This document shows, one piece after another, positions 8,497 through 16,707 of a stretch of DNA of 46,417 nt. The translations under genes and the position numbers were made by a program. How positions within the stretch are numbered: position 1 is the stretch's first letter; each line of letters begins with the position of its first letter. Below the pieces are notes generated by a model. It did no database searches. It was not told the DNA's origin and saw nothing but the letters and a program-made list of their open reading frames with translations. This DNA is from Allochromatium warmingii (GTDB lineage: Bacteria > Pseudomonadota > Gammaproteobacteria > Chromatiales > Chromatiaceae): the NCBI RefSeq assembly GCF_900107145.1, contig NZ_FNOW01000022.1, forward strand, positions 1 through 46,417. Direction: 5' to 3'.

Positions 8497-8961
8497 ATGA
8501 AACAGTTGCTCGCCAGCACCGCCGCCGGTCTGATGGCCCTCGGCCTCGCCAGCTCCGCCCTTGCCGCTGATCTTTCGCCCGAAGAGCAGATCGAAATTCG
8601 GCAAGCTGGCTATGAATTCATGGGCTGGAACATGGGAAAGATCAAGGCCAATCTGGAAGGTAACTACAATGCCGCTCAGGTTGAAAGCGCCGCGAATGCG
8701 ATTGCTGCCATTGCTAATTCCGGTATGGGCGCACTCTATGGCCCGGGGACAGATAAAGCTGTCGGTGACATGAAAACCCGTGTCAAGCCGGAATTTTTCG
8801 AGAATATGGACGATGTGAAAAAGATCGCCGGTGAGTTCGTCGAAGCCGCTAACGCGCTGGCTGAAGTGGCCGCTGAAGGTGAGGCTGAAGCGGTCAAGGC
8901 CGCATTTGCCGATGTTGGTGCAGCGTGCAAAGCCTGCCATCAGAAATATCGGGCGAACTAA
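8497..8961 (+). CDS. Cytochrome c'
   Basis: This 154-residue periplasmic class II cytochrome c has a four-helix bundle and a C-terminal covalent haem. The ATG at 8497 is chosen because it gives a clean Sec signal peptide of about 23 residues (MKQLLASTAAGLMALGLASS then ALA) and has an upstream TGGAG. An earlier in-frame start at 8464 would add residues before the signal. The haem-binding CKACH lies close to the C-terminus, as in the family. These proteins bind NO and are tied to nitrosative-stress protection or denitrification. It is monocistronic, and a strong terminator follows. Confidence 0.93.
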   Translation: MKQLLASTAAGLMALGLASSALAADLSPEEQIEIRQAGYEFMGWNMGKIKANLEGNYNAAQVESAANAIAAIANSGMGALYGPGTDKAVGDMKTRVKPEFFENMDDVKKIAGEFVEAANALAEVAAEGEAEAVKAAFADVGAACKACHQKYRAN

Positions 8962-9007
8962 TACGTTCGGCATTCGCACTGCGGCTGGATAATCAGTCAG
9001 CTCCGAG

Positions 9008-9036
9008 GCCGCCCGCGTAGAGCGGGCGGCTTTTTT
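9008..9036 (+). terminator. Rho-independent terminator of cytochrome c' gene
   Basis: A nine-base perfect stem, GCCGCCCGC (9008-9016) with GCGGGCGGC (9022-9030), has a five-base loop and is followed by six T (9031-9036). It lies about 47 bases after the cytochrome c' stop. Confidence 0.93.
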
Positions 9037-9095
9037 GTGCGTGTTGATTGCGCGTCCGACTGTAGTAGAACTTAAGAATGTGCGGTTGCGAAACA

Positions 9096-9140
9096 GTTAG
9101 TCATAAACTAACATAAACCTACTTTTAATTACTTTTAATA
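9096..9140. promoter_or_regulatory. Probable TnpA-binding repeats at the transposon left end
   Basis: GTTAG (9096-9100) is mirrored by CTAAC (9108-9112). CATAAAC occurs at 9102-9108 and 9112-9118. ACTTTTAAT occurs twice in tandem at about 9120-9140. Short direct and inverted repeats beside tnpA are what an IS607 recombinase would be expected to bind. That role is inferred from position. Confidence 0.4.
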
Positions 9141-9144
9141 ACAC

Positions 9145-9903
9145 ATGGCCTACGTCCCCTTACGCAAGGCCGTGGCCGAACTCGGGCTGCACCCCAACAC
9201 GCTACGCCGCTATGCTGATCAAGGACGCATCCCAACGATCCGCAACCCTGCTGGACAGCGATTGTTTGACGTTGACGCCTATCTGCGCCGCGCTGTTGAA
9301 GCATCCGTCGTCGTCTACGCCCGCGTTAGTAGCGCCAAGCACCGCGACGATCTCGCCCGCCAAGTTGAGCGATTGCGGCGCGTCTACCCCGACGCGGAAG
9401 TCATCCAAGACATCGGCAGCGGCCTCAACTTCAAGCGTAAAGGATTGCGCACCCTATTGGAACGCCTCTTGCACGGCGATAAGCTCCGGGTTGTGGTTGC
9501 CCACCGTGACCGACTCGCCCGTTTCGGCTTCGACCTCATCGCCTTCCTCGTTGAATACAACGGCGGCGAGATCGTGGTTCTCGATCAGCCTGTGGATCAA
9601 TCCCGAGAAGCCGAACGCACCGCCGATCTACTCGCCATCCTCCATCACTTCGCGTGTCGAATGCACGGTCGGCGCAGTCATCAAAGCGAAGCGGATTCGG
9701 CTCTATCCGACATCGAAGCAGAAGAGCCTGTTTCGGCAGTGGCTCGGAACCTCAAGATTCGTTTACAACGCGACCGTCAAGCATCTCAATCTACCAAAGG
9801 AACAACGGGAATCGCACTGGATGGGCGCGGCGAAGATCATCCTGCCGAGCCTGCCGGACTGGGCCGGAGCGATCCCGTATCAGGTCAAGAAGATCGCCGT
9901 TAA
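9145..9903 (+). CDS. tnpA: IS607-family serine recombinase TnpA
   Basis: This transposase of the small serine recombinase class catalyses excision and insertion through a covalent Ser-DNA bond. An N-terminal MerR-like helix-turn-helix occupies about residues 1-50 (VAELGLHPNTLRRYADQGRI). The resolvase domain follows: VVVYARVSS with the nucleophile at Ser62 or Ser63, then the HRDRLARFG motif with catalytic arginines and the DLLAILHHFACRMHGRR helix that normally ends the protein. The ORF continues about 75 residues past that point in a frame overlapping tnpB. The normal stop may have been lost, so the tail is probably not functional sequence. Confidence 0.85.
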   Translation: MAYVPLRKAVAELGLHPNTLRRYADQGRIPTIRNPAGQRLFDVDAYLRRAVEASVVVYARVSSAKHRDDLARQVERLRRVYPDAEVIQDIGSGLNFKRKGLRTLLERLLHGDKLRVVVAHRDRLARFGFDLIAFLVEYNGGEIVVLDQPVDQSREAERTADLLAILHHFACRMHGRRSHQSEADSALSDIEAEEPVSAVARNLKIRLQRDRQASQSTKGTTGIALDGRGEDHPAEPAGLGRSDPVSGQEDRR

Positions 9904-10394
9904 AGATGCCTATACCGCGTTTTCAAATGGCATTCGGAAATGGAAACACACCGGAGCGCCGTTTGATCTTCGCTTGCGCTCACGCAAGAACCCGAAGCAA
10001 TCCTGTTTCATTCCTTCTTCCGCCCTCAAGGACGCGGGCATTTACCCCAAGATTGCTGGGAATCTCTATCGCGCCGAGGGCTTTCCCGACAATCCGAGGG
10101 ATTCGCGCCAAATCGGTACGGGCGATGCTCGGCTACGCCTTTTTCCGTTTCGGTCAACGCCTAGCGGCAGCGGCGCAACGGATCGGCAAGGTCGTGTTGC
10201 GCGTCAACGAAGCATACACCTCGAAAACGGCCAGTTGGACTGGCGAAATCAAGCCGATTGGTGGTGCGAAAACCATCACTAGCGGCGGGGTCACGCTGGA
10301 TCGTGACCTCAATGGCGCACGCGGGATCTTCCTGCGTGCTTTGGTCGATACACCCTCACTCAGAAATACGTGTGCATGTGTTGGCGCTTGTTAG
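9662..10394 (+). pseudogene. tnpB: Defective TnpB (RNA-guided nuclease) gene, internal deletion and frameshift
   Basis: The N-terminal third of a TnpB reads in one frame from about 9662 (RIRLYPTSKQKSLFRQWLG, then FVYNATVKHL, ending near SALKDAGIYPKIAGNLYR). From about 10115 the C-terminal end continues in a second frame (YAFFRFGQRL, NEAYTSKTASWTG, DRDLNGARGIFLRAL). The middle, including the first RuvC catalytic segment, is missing, and the two parts are out of frame, so it cannot encode an active nuclease. The zinc-ribbon cysteines normally after SKT are replaced (TASWTG), apparently a trait of a TnpB subgroup rather than of this decay. Its start overlaps tnpA. Confidence 0.8.
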
Positions 10395-10433
10395 TCGGCG
10401 TTAGCATAAAAGTATCGGTGTAGTCGCACGCGC

Positions 10434-10473
10434 TTGACATAGATGCCATCAAGTGCCAGCATCCATCATGATG
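10434..10473 (+). promoter_or_regulatory. Possible vapBC promoter and operator
   Basis: TTGACA at 10434-10439 is a perfect -35 hexamer. The -10 at the right distance (CAGCAT, 10457-10462) is poor. The palindrome CATCATGATG (10464-10473) overlaps the expected start region and is a candidate site for VapB autoregulation. Confidence 0.35.
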
Positions 10474-10490
10474 ACTGAAAACGGAGCACC

Positions 10491-10763
10491 ATGATGCGAA
10501 CGACCCTGACTCTGGATGACCAAATCGCCAAAAGCTTGCAAGAGCGTGCCCACCTTAGCCGTCAATCTTTCAAAGAAGTTGTCAATCAGGCGTTGAGTTT
10601 AGGGCTTAGTGCTATGGAACAACCGCCTGCACTATCTAACTATCAGCTAAAACCTGCTTCGATGGGTCGGCTACACTCCGGCATCAACATTGACAAGGCG
10701 CTTGATTTGGCAAACCAGCAAGAAGATGCTGCCATTGCCAATAAGTTGGAAATGCGCAAATAA
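10491..10763 (+). CDS. vapB: VapB-type antitoxin (ribbon-helix-helix)
   Basis: This 90-residue protein begins MRTTLTLDDQIAKSLQERA, the beta strand and helices of a ribbon-helix-helix DNA-binding antitoxin. A C-terminal tail should wrap the cognate PIN toxin. The SD GGAG precedes the start, and either of two adjacent ATGs could be used. The partner vapC lies 171 bases downstream rather than overlapping or adjacent. A near-duplicate of the last codons (about 17 bases, one mismatch) follows the stop. Confidence 0.8.
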   Translation: MMRTTLTLDDQIAKSLQERAHLSRQSFKEVVNQALSLGLSAMEQPPALSNYQLKPASMGRLHSGINIDKALDLANQQEDAAIANKLEMRK

Positions 10764-10934
10764 GTTAGAAATGCGCAAGTCAACTAGGGTTTTGACCGTC
10801 GCTGCACGGTCGGCCTTATGCTATTCCACTGTACGTAACTGAAACGGAGGACGCGAGATTGGCGATTAAACGGCGCTCCGCGCCGTGCGCTCTCCCGCCC
10901 CGTTCTACAGGATGGGGTTTCTCGCGCAAGACTG
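10764..10934. mobile_element. Inserted relic between vapB and vapC
   Basis: No gene is visible in these 171 bases. Read on the minus strand, the segment contains AACCCCATCCTGTAGAACG followed by GGGCGGGAG. That resembles the 3' end of IS200/IS605-type TnpB elements, where the omega RNA ends, and CCCC and GGGG arms form a small hairpin at about 10895-10920. It could be a decayed transposon end that separated the toxin from its antitoxin. The identification is tentative. Confidence 0.3.
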
Positions 10935-11363
10935 ATGATTTTAGTAGATGCCAACCTATTGCTGTATGCCGTTAATCGTGATTTACCGCAGCATGATAGA
11001 GCGCAAGCGTGGTGGGAGAGCATCCTATCTGACCGTACTGCTGTAGCTTTGGCGTGGGTGGTGATCTTAGCTTTTCTGCGTATCAGCACTAGCCCGCGTG
11101 TATTCGAGCGTCCGCTAAACATCGAGGCAGCAACGACCTATATGAACGAATGGCTTACCGTTCCAGTGGTCAAGCTGATTGTTCCTGGCCCCGGACATTG
11201 GCGGATTTTTCAGCAATTGATTACGCAAAGTGGAGCTGGCGGCAATTTGACGACGGATGCGCATTTAGCTGCTCTGGCCATCGAGCAAGGCGCTGTGCTG
11301 TACTCGGCTGATAATGACTTTAAGCGGTTTGCCGGTTTGGTGCATGTCAATCCGCTGAAGTGA
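10935..11363 (+). CDS. vapC: VapC-type PIN-domain toxin
   Basis: This 142-residue PIN-domain ribonuclease is the predicted toxin of the VapB upstream. The first catalytic Asp is at residue 5 (ILVDANLLLYA), and later acidic sites lie in NLTTDAHLAALA and in LYSADNDFKRF. The subfamily markers RISTSPRVFERPL and the terminal HVNP are present. VapC toxins cleave tRNA or rRNA, with the target unknown here. With vapB so far upstream, coupled translation is unlikely, so expression balance may be altered. The sequence looks intact. Confidence 0.85.
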   Translation: MILVDANLLLYAVNRDLPQHDRAQAWWESILSDRTAVALAWVVILAFLRISTSPRVFERPLNIEAATTYMNEWLTVPVVKLIVPGPGHWRIFQQLITQSGAGGNLTTDAHLAALAIEQGAVLYSADNDFKRFAGLVHVNPLK

Positions 11364-11411
11364 CGAAGCTAGAGCTTCGTCGCCAGCTTGTATAAGCTGA
11401 AAGCTCTAGCC
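11358..11411. repeat. AGCT-rich intergenic repeat hairpin
   Basis: GACGAAGCT (11362-11370) and AGCTTCGTC (11373-11381) form a tight perfect palindrome in the gap between vapC and the converging gpsA. Further AGCT-rich sequence continues to the gpsA stop. Related sequence occurs at 141-228, 7410-7500, 16708-16740, 19762-19844 and 24526-24549. It may serve as a bidirectional terminator. Confidence 0.65.
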
Positions 11412-12413
11412 AAACTCCGCCTTCGGCTCGCGCTCCAGCAGCGCCCGTGTTGCTTCTGCAGGCGAGCTACCTTCGTAGAGCACCCGATAGACCTGATGAC
11501 TAATCGGCATCTCGACCCCGAGCCGCTGCGCCAGCCGCTGCACGGCGAGCGCGGTAATCACACCCTCGACTTCCTGTCCAATCTCTGCTTTTGCTGCATC
11601 GACGCTCTGACCACGCGCCAGCGCCAGACCGAGCCGCCGATTGCGCGATTGATCGTCGGTGCAGGTGAGCACCAAATCGCCCAATCCCGCCAAGCCGGTG
11701 AAGGTCTCGGCGCGACCGCCGAGTGCGGTGCCAATCCGCATCAGTTCGGCTAAACCGCGTGTAATCAGCGCCGCCCGCGTATTGGCTCCAAATCCCAGCC
11801 CATCGGCGATGCCGGTGGCAATGGCGAGCACATTTTTTGCCGCGCCGCAAATCTCCACCCCGATGAGATCAGGACTGGTATATGCCCGAAAGGTCGCACC
11901 ATGTAGCAGCGCGGCAAAACGGGTCGCAAACTCAGGATGATCGGACGCTACTGTGACTGCCGTCGGCAGCCCCCGCGCCACTTCACCGGCAAAGCTTGGC
12001 CCCGAGACCACCGCCAGCGGGCGGTCGCCGAGTTCCTCACGGGCAACGGTATGCAGCAATTGACCGCTGGTCGCATCGAGTCCTTTGGTCGCCCAGGCCA
12101 CCCCGAAGCCAGACGGCAGCTGCTCGGCTAACTGTCGAGCAACGGCGCGAAAGGCTTGACTCGGCACCACCACAAAACAGTCGGTCGCACCATCGAGCGC
12201 CGCATCCAGTGATGCGGTCGGCTGCAAGCTCGGCGGCAGCGGATGTCCGGGCAGAAACCGCTGATTCTCACCCGCCTGCCGCATCGCGGCGATTTGCTCC
12301 GGTTCATGTCCCCACAGTCGCACCGCATGACCATTGCGGCACAGTTGTAGCCCCAGAGCCGTGCCCCAAGACCCCGGGCCAAGTAACGCAATCTGCGCCG
12401 CGTGCGTGTTCAT
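11406..12413 (-). CDS. gpsA: Glycerol-3-phosphate dehydrogenase [NAD(P)+]
   Basis: This 335-residue cytoplasmic enzyme reduces dihydroxyacetone phosphate to sn-glycerol-3-phosphate, the backbone precursor of phospholipids. The N-terminal Rossmann motif is LLGPGSWGTALG (about 10-21). The catalytic Lys lies in EICGAAKNVLAIATG, and the substrate-binding RNRRLG segment is near residue 255. Length matches the family. It follows secB on the same strand with an 18-base gap, the usual secB-gpsA order of gammaproteobacteria. Confidence 0.97.
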   Translation of the reverse strand: MNTHAAQIALLGPGSWGTALGLQLCRNGHAVRLWGHEPEQIAAMRQAGENQRFLPGHPLPPSLQPTASLDAALDGATDCFVVVPSQAFRAVARQLAEQLPSGFGVAWATKGLDATSGQLLHTVAREELGDRPLAVVSGPSFAGEVARGLPTAVTVASDHPEFATRFAALLHGATFRAYTSPDLIGVEICGAAKNVLAIATGIADGLGFGANTRAALITRGLAELMRIGTALGGRAETFTGLAGLGDLVLTCTDDQSRNRRLGLALARGQSVDAAKAEIGQEVEGVITALAVQRLAQRLGVEMPISHQVYRVLYEGSSPAEATRALLEREPKAEFG

Positions 12414-12431
12414 TGATTTACACTAACTGAC

Positions 12432-12923
12432 TTAATGAACCGGCTGGGCGTCGGCGGCGGGCTGATTCTGGTTCGCTGCCTGCTGCTGGGCAAAGAGCAC
12501 ATCAAAGTTGACATGCTGCAACACCAACTGCGGAAAACTGCCCTTGACCACCAGATCCGACACCACCTCACGCGCATAGGGGAACAGCAGATTCGGGCAG
12601 TACGCGCCCAGCAGCGGGCCGAGTTCCTCTTCGCTAAATCCCTGCGCAGTAAAAATACCAGCCTGCTGGACTTCGACTAAAAACGCGGTCTTGTCCTCAA
12701 CCTTGACTGTCACTGTGACGCCGAGCACGACTTCGTACACATGCGCGTCGAGCGGCGTGATTTTAGTATTGAGGTTGAGTTCATGGCGCGGTTTCCATTC
12801 ACCGCGAAAAATATCCGGCACATTCGGCGATTCAAACGACACATCGCGGGTATAAATGCGCTGTACCGAAAATTGACGTTCGCGCTCATTGGTGGCCGGT
12901 TGTTGGCTGTCAGTCATGGTCAA
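12432..12923 (-). CDS. secB: SecB protein-export chaperone
   Basis: This 163-residue cytosolic chaperone keeps pre-secretory proteins unfolded and delivers them to SecA. It is usually a tetramer. Family features include FSVQRIYTRDVSFE, LDAHVYEVVLGVTVT, the CPNLLFPYAREVVSDLV segment and FPQLVLQHVNFDVLF near the end. A Gln/Ala-rich tail closes the protein. Two starts (MTM) are possible within six bases. It lies between a rhodanese gene and gpsA. The glutaredoxin gene grxC, which often sits between rhodanese and secB, is absent from the 95-base gap. Confidence 0.97.
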   Translation of the reverse strand: MTMTDSQQPATNERERQFSVQRIYTRDVSFESPNVPDIFRGEWKPRHELNLNTKITPLDAHVYEVVLGVTVTVKVEDKTAFLVEVQQAGIFTAQGFSEEELGPLLGAYCPNLLFPYAREVVSDLVVKGSFPQLVLQHVNFDVLFAQQQAANQNQPAADAQPVH

Positions 12924-13018
12924 TACTCAATTTAAATTGCTTAAAATGCTTAAAAGCGGTGGCATAATCAGATCAGCTCATTCAGCAATAACAATCATCT
13001 GCCGAATGTATGATTGGA

Positions 13019-13441
13019 TTAGCGTTTTTTGCGCGTCAGCGGCAAACTAGCTGATTCCCACGCCATAATCCCGCCTTGCAGGTTATACACTTCTTCAAAG
13101 CCAGCTTTGCGCAGTTGCGCACAGGCAACCGAAGATTGCGCACCCGAGCGACAATTGACAATGATCGGGCGACCCTTGTATTTATTCAGGGTCGCCAATT
13201 GTTGACCAAAGCCATTCATCGGAATATTAAGCGCGTTGATAATATGCCCACGCGCATAATCGGCGGCTGGACGCACATCAATGATGACCGCCTCACGATG
13301 GTTGAGCAATTCGGTCGCTTGCAGCGGGCCGACGCTGCCTTTGCTGCCGATAATGAGGTTATAGGTCAGCAGTCCCAGAATCACAATCAGGGACAGAAAT
13401 AAAAACCAATGATTACCGATAAACTCGATGAGTTGTGACAT
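13019..13441 (-). CDS. yibN: Membrane-anchored rhodanese-like protein (YibN type)
   Basis: This 140-residue protein has one N-terminal transmembrane helix (about 11-31) followed by a single rhodanese domain. The active-site loop NCRSGAQS carries the persulfide-forming Cys at residue 97, and the substrate-side motif VIIDVRPAADYARGHI is intact. It may transfer sulfur or act in redox handling at the inner membrane. The natural substrate is unknown for this family. The position upstream of secB-gpsA matches the yibN locus in other gammaproteobacteria. Confidence 0.9.
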   Translation of the reverse strand: MSQLIEFIGNHWFLFLSLIVILGLLTYNLIIGSKGSVGPLQATELLNHREAVIIDVRPAADYARGHIINALNIPMNGFGQQLATLNKYKGRPIIVNCRSGAQSSVACAQLRKAGFEEVYNLQGGIMAWESASLPLTRKKR

Positions 13442-13488
13442 GTGCGGGCCGTCTCGTTGGGAAAAAAAATCGGGCTGGGCGGCTCGCC

Positions 13489-13857
13489 CTAGCGGGTGTG
13501 ATGACAGAAAACCTCACGCATCATCCCGATGAGTTGCAGGGTGCGATTGTCGCTGACGCGATAATAGACGCGATTGGCGTCTTTGCGTGAAGCGAGAATG
13601 CCTTTGTCGCGCAGAATGGCGAGATGTTGCGAGATGTTGCTTTGTGAGGTGCCGACATGATCGACAATATCTTGAACGCTGACCTCTTGATCGCCGAGCG
13701 TGCAGAGAATTTTCAGCCGCAAGGGATGGGACATCGCCTTGAGCGAGCGCGAGGCGCGTTCAATGTCGGTATCGTCGGCGAACAAATCCATCTCCGCTGC
13801 ATCGGTAGCGGGCAGCGTGAGGACGGGACGAACCGGATGATTCAGGATATCGGTCAT
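13489..13857 (-). CDS. ArsR-family winged-helix regulator
   Basis: The ATG at 13857 is preferred. A GTG at 13965 would add 36 residues with no family resemblance. The resulting 122-residue protein has the ArsR winged helix-turn-helix: LKAMSHPLRLKILCTLGD, VSVQDIVDHVGTSQSNISQH (recognition helix) and ILASRKDANRVYYRVSD. The metal site of classic ArsR/SmtB (ELCVCDL) is missing, as EVSVQDI stands in its place. The signal is probably not arsenic or zinc. It is close to the redox/sulfur-responsive BigR-type branch by appearance, but lacks evidence for it. It diverges from envC, and the shared 198-base gap probably contains its operator. Confidence 0.85.
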   Translation of the reverse strand: MTDILNHPVRPVLTLPATDAAEMDLFADDTDIERASRSLKAMSHPLRLKILCTLGDQEVSVQDIVDHVGTSQSNISQHLAILRDKGILASRKDANRVYYRVSDNRTLQLIGMMREVFCHHTR

Positions 13858-14055
13858 TGATCTGGGGAGCGCCTCAGCGTCGATGGATCGCTTTACAATG
13901 ATAAACGCTTTCGGCGCGACTGCGAAGCGCCCGCCTGCGTTGGCGGTGCGAGTTGTAATGCTCACTGTACAAATTCACACATGGCGATGCCTGAAATACT
14001 GATGCGCAGATGTCATCCAATCGCAGCCCGGCGTGCAGCGGCTGGCGGCAGCGTC

Positions 14056-15342
14056 ATGCTCAGACTGGCCTTGATCGCCGCGTTGCTGCTCAACAGCGCC
14101 AGCGCCCAACCGCCGCTTGATCCGGCGCTCGATACCCATGAACGTAATCTCACGGTGATCGAGCGGCAGGTGCAGGATGTCGGGCGGGCGTTGATCGGGC
14201 AGCGCGAAGATCGCCGGATTCTGGTCGCGGAACTGGAAGCGCGTGAACGCAATGTCGCCGAATTATCGCTGGCTAATCGTGAACTCGAACGGCTAGTGAT
14301 CGAACACACGCGCACCGCTGGCGAGATGCGCGAACGTCAGGTCGAGGAACGCGCTGCACTCGGCGTAGAGCTAGATTTGCTCTCCGAATTACTGCGCACC
14401 GCCTATGTGATGGGCCGTGCGGATCGTCTGCGGTTGCTCCTGAATCAGCAAGATCCGACCCGCGCCAGCCGGGTGATGTCCTATTTTGCCTATTTTAATC
14501 GGGAACGCATGCGCCGCGTGTTAGCGGTGCAGGAACGCGCTGATCGGCTGGAACGACTCGCCCGCGATGCCGAGGAAGAAGCCCAGCGGCTCGCCGAGCT
14601 GGCGCGCAGTCAGGAAGCGACACGCCTGCGGCTTGAGCAGGCTAAACAGCGCCGCGCTCAGGTCTTAAATGAACTGGAAGCCTCGATTGCCAGTCGCTCC
14701 GAGACGTTGGAAACGCTCCAGCGCGATGCTGAATCGCTCAAGCGGCTGGTAGAACATCTGCGACAAAATGCGCAGATTCGCGCCGAACTCAATATCCAGC
14801 GCACGACCTTTGCCACGCAAAAGGGCCAACTGGCTTGGCCGCTGCTGGAAAATCGCATCGTCGCTCCATTCGGAACGCGCAAAGCTGCCGCTGCGCTCAA
14901 TCTCGATGGCGTGCTGCTGGCCGCCCGCGAAGGCGAGGAAGTGCGGGCGATTCAAGATGGGCGCGTCGTTCATGCCGATTGGCTACGCGGCTTTGGGCTG
15001 CTGCTGGTGATCGACCACGGCGACGGCTATATGACGCTCTACGGTCATAACGAAACCCTGCTGCGCGAGGTCGGCGAGTGGGTGGCGAGTGGCGATCCGA
15101 TTGCCTTGAGCGGCAAAAGCGGCGGGCGACGTGAGCCGGTGTTGTATTTTGCCATTCGTCATCATGGTCGCCCCGAAGACCCCGCAACCTGGTGCGGACG
15201 GCGCACGCGCACCGATCAACGCTCCGGTGCATTAGCAGCGCCGGGCGCAGCGGCGCTGTTGGCATGGCATAAAACATGCGATCCTTTAGCGTCTGCGACG
15301 TTCCAGAACGTCCGCACCGCTGCTCGCTCACCCTGTTATTAG
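14056..15342 (+). CDS. envC: Murein hydrolase activator EnvC
   Basis: This 428-residue periplasmic activator of the septal amidases AmiA/AmiB acts in cell division. The ATG at 14056 begins a signal peptide (MLRLALIAALLLNSASAQ). An upstream start at 13981 would add 25 residues before it. A long coiled coil occupies about residues 20-255, followed by a LytM/M23 domain (about 285-390) with VIDHGDGYMTLYGHN and PVLYFAIRHHGRPEDPATW. The metal-ligand pattern of active M23 enzymes is incomplete, as expected for EnvC. About 45 residues after the LytM end look unstructured, and the frame overlaps upstream starts of ctpA. Confidence 0.93.
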   Translation: MLRLALIAALLLNSASAQPPLDPALDTHERNLTVIERQVQDVGRALIGQREDRRILVAELEARERNVAELSLANRELERLVIEHTRTAGEMRERQVEERAALGVELDLLSELLRTAYVMGRADRLRLLLNQQDPTRASRVMSYFAYFNRERMRRVLAVQERADRLERLARDAEEEAQRLAELARSQEATRLRLEQAKQRRAQVLNELEASIASRSETLETLQRDAESLKRLVEHLRQNAQIRAELNIQRTTFATQKGQLAWPLLENRIVAPFGTRKAAAALNLDGVLLAAREGEEVRAIQDGRVVHADWLRGFGLLLVIDHGDGYMTLYGHNETLLREVGEWVASGDPIALSGKSGGRREPVLYFAIRHHGRPEDPATWCGRRTRTDQRSGALAAPGAAALLAWHKTCDPLASATFQNVRTAARSPCY

Positions 15343-15368
15343 CCGCTGCCCGTTCGGGATTTACGATC

Positions 15369-16694
15369 ATGCGCCGTTCATTGTTTCCGTCACTGTGTTT
15401 AGGTCTGCTCGCCTGCTCCATCGCGTATGCCGAGGAACCGGCGGTGATCGGTGCCAAACCGCTCCCCGCTCCCGCGCCGGCGGCACCGAGCGCACCGCAA
15501 CTGCCATTAGCCGCGTTGCGGACTTTCGCCGATGTCTTTGGTCGGATCAAAGAAGATTATGTTGAAGAGGTCAACGAACAGACGCTGATCGAGAGCGCGA
15601 TTCGCGGCATGTTAGCGGGACTCGATCCGCACTCGTCCTATGTCGATGGCGAGGAATATCGCGAGCTGCAAGTCGGCACCAGCGGCGAATTTGGCGGACT
15701 GGGGATCGAAGTTGGTCTCGAAGATGGCTTTGTCAAAGTCATCGCGCCCATCGACGACACCCCCGCACAACGCGCCGGACTGCAAGCCGGTGACATGATT
15801 ATTCGCATCGACGACAAGCCAATCAAAGGCCTGAGCCTTAATGATGCCGTGCAACTGATGCGCGGCAAGCCGGGCACGGCGATTCGGCTGAGTATTCTGC
15901 GCAGCAGCGATGACAAGCCGTTTGAAGTTAGCATCGAGCGGGCGGTGATTCAGGTCGCCAGCGTCAAAAGTCGGATGCTAGAGCCGGGGTTTGGCTATGT
16001 GCGGCTGACGCATTTTCAGGCGCATACCACTGATGACATGCTCAAAGCGATTGATGAACTCAAGCGCAGTCACGACGGGCGGCTGAAAGGCTTGGTATTA
16101 GATTTACGCAATAATCCGGGCGGCGTGCTCAATGGCGCAGTCAGTGTCAGCGATGCGTTTTTGCGCGATGGGCTGATTGTTTATACCGAAGGCCGGGTCA
16201 AAAATAGCCAGATGCGCTTTAAAGCCGGGCCAGATGATGTGCTCGATGGTGCGCCGATTGTCGTGCTCGTCAACGGCGGGAGTGCGTCTGCATCAGAAAT
16301 TGTCGCTGGCGCATTGCAAGATCATCGTCGCGCAATTGTGATGGGCGTGCCGACTTTTGGTAAAGGATCGGTACAAACCATTGTGCCGATTGATGAGCAT
16401 TCGGCGCTGAAATTAACCACCGCACGCTATTACACCCCATCGGGCCGTTCAATTCAGGCTCACGGCATCGCGCCGGATATTTTGCTACAACCAGGGGAAT
16501 TTAAACCGCTCGCTGATACCGGGCCAAATCCGCTCAAAGAAGCGAATCTAGTGCGCCATCTCGATGGGCAAACAAATACCGCTGCCCCGGCAAAACCGGC
16601 TGAAGCACAATCACTGGCCGCTGAGGATTTCCAGCTCTCCGAAGCACTCAATGTGCTGAAAAGTTTGACCATTCTCAGTCATATGCAGCGGTAG
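15369..16694 (+). CDS. ctpA: Carboxyl-terminal processing protease (S41A)
   Basis: This 441-residue periplasmic serine protease trims C-termini of exported proteins. The ATG at 15369 gives a signal peptide (MRRSLFPSLCLGLLACSIAY, cleavage near AYA). An earlier start would place 31 residues before it. The order is an N-terminal helical region, a PDZ domain (about 98-190, FGGLGIEVG) and the S41 catalytic core. The nucleophile lies in GSASASEI (304-311) and the general base Lys332 in PTFGKGSVQ. The LDLRNNPGG strand is intact. The gene follows envC with a 26-base gap, a common pairing for envelope remodelling. Confidence 0.95.
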   Translation: MRRSLFPSLCLGLLACSIAYAEEPAVIGAKPLPAPAPAAPSAPQLPLAALRTFADVFGRIKEDYVEEVNEQTLIESAIRGMLAGLDPHSSYVDGEEYRELQVGTSGEFGGLGIEVGLEDGFVKVIAPIDDTPAQRAGLQAGDMIIRIDDKPIKGLSLNDAVQLMRGKPGTAIRLSILRSSDDKPFEVSIERAVIQVASVKSRMLEPGFGYVRLTHFQAHTTDDMLKAIDELKRSHDGRLKGLVLDLRNNPGGVLNGAVSVSDAFLRDGLIVYTEGRVKNSQMRFKAGPDDVLDGAPIVVLVNGGSASASEIVAGALQDHRRAIVMGVPTFGKGSVQTIVPIDEHSALKLTTARYYTPSGRSIQAHGIAPDILLQPGEFKPLADTGPNPLKEANLVRHLDGQTNTAAPAKPAEAQSLAAEDFQLSEALNVLKSLTILSHMQR

Positions 16695-16707
16695 GGTTTT
16701 GCTAAAG

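Larger units (their letters stand above)
9085..10440 (+). mobile_element. IS607-family transposon, tnpB defective
   Basis: The element consists of a serine-recombinase tnpA followed by a tnpB remnant, in the order typical of IS607. Exact ends are not visible, because IS607 has no terminal inverted repeats and makes little or no target duplication. The left flank (9096-9140) has short repeats near the tnpA start. The right end must lie after 10394 and before the vapB start at 10491. The limits given are approximate. Confidence 0.7.

Noticed and set aside
9212-9640. Upstream part of the frame that later encodes TnpB
   Set aside because: It is an out-of-frame reading of tnpA; TnpB similarity begins only about 9662.
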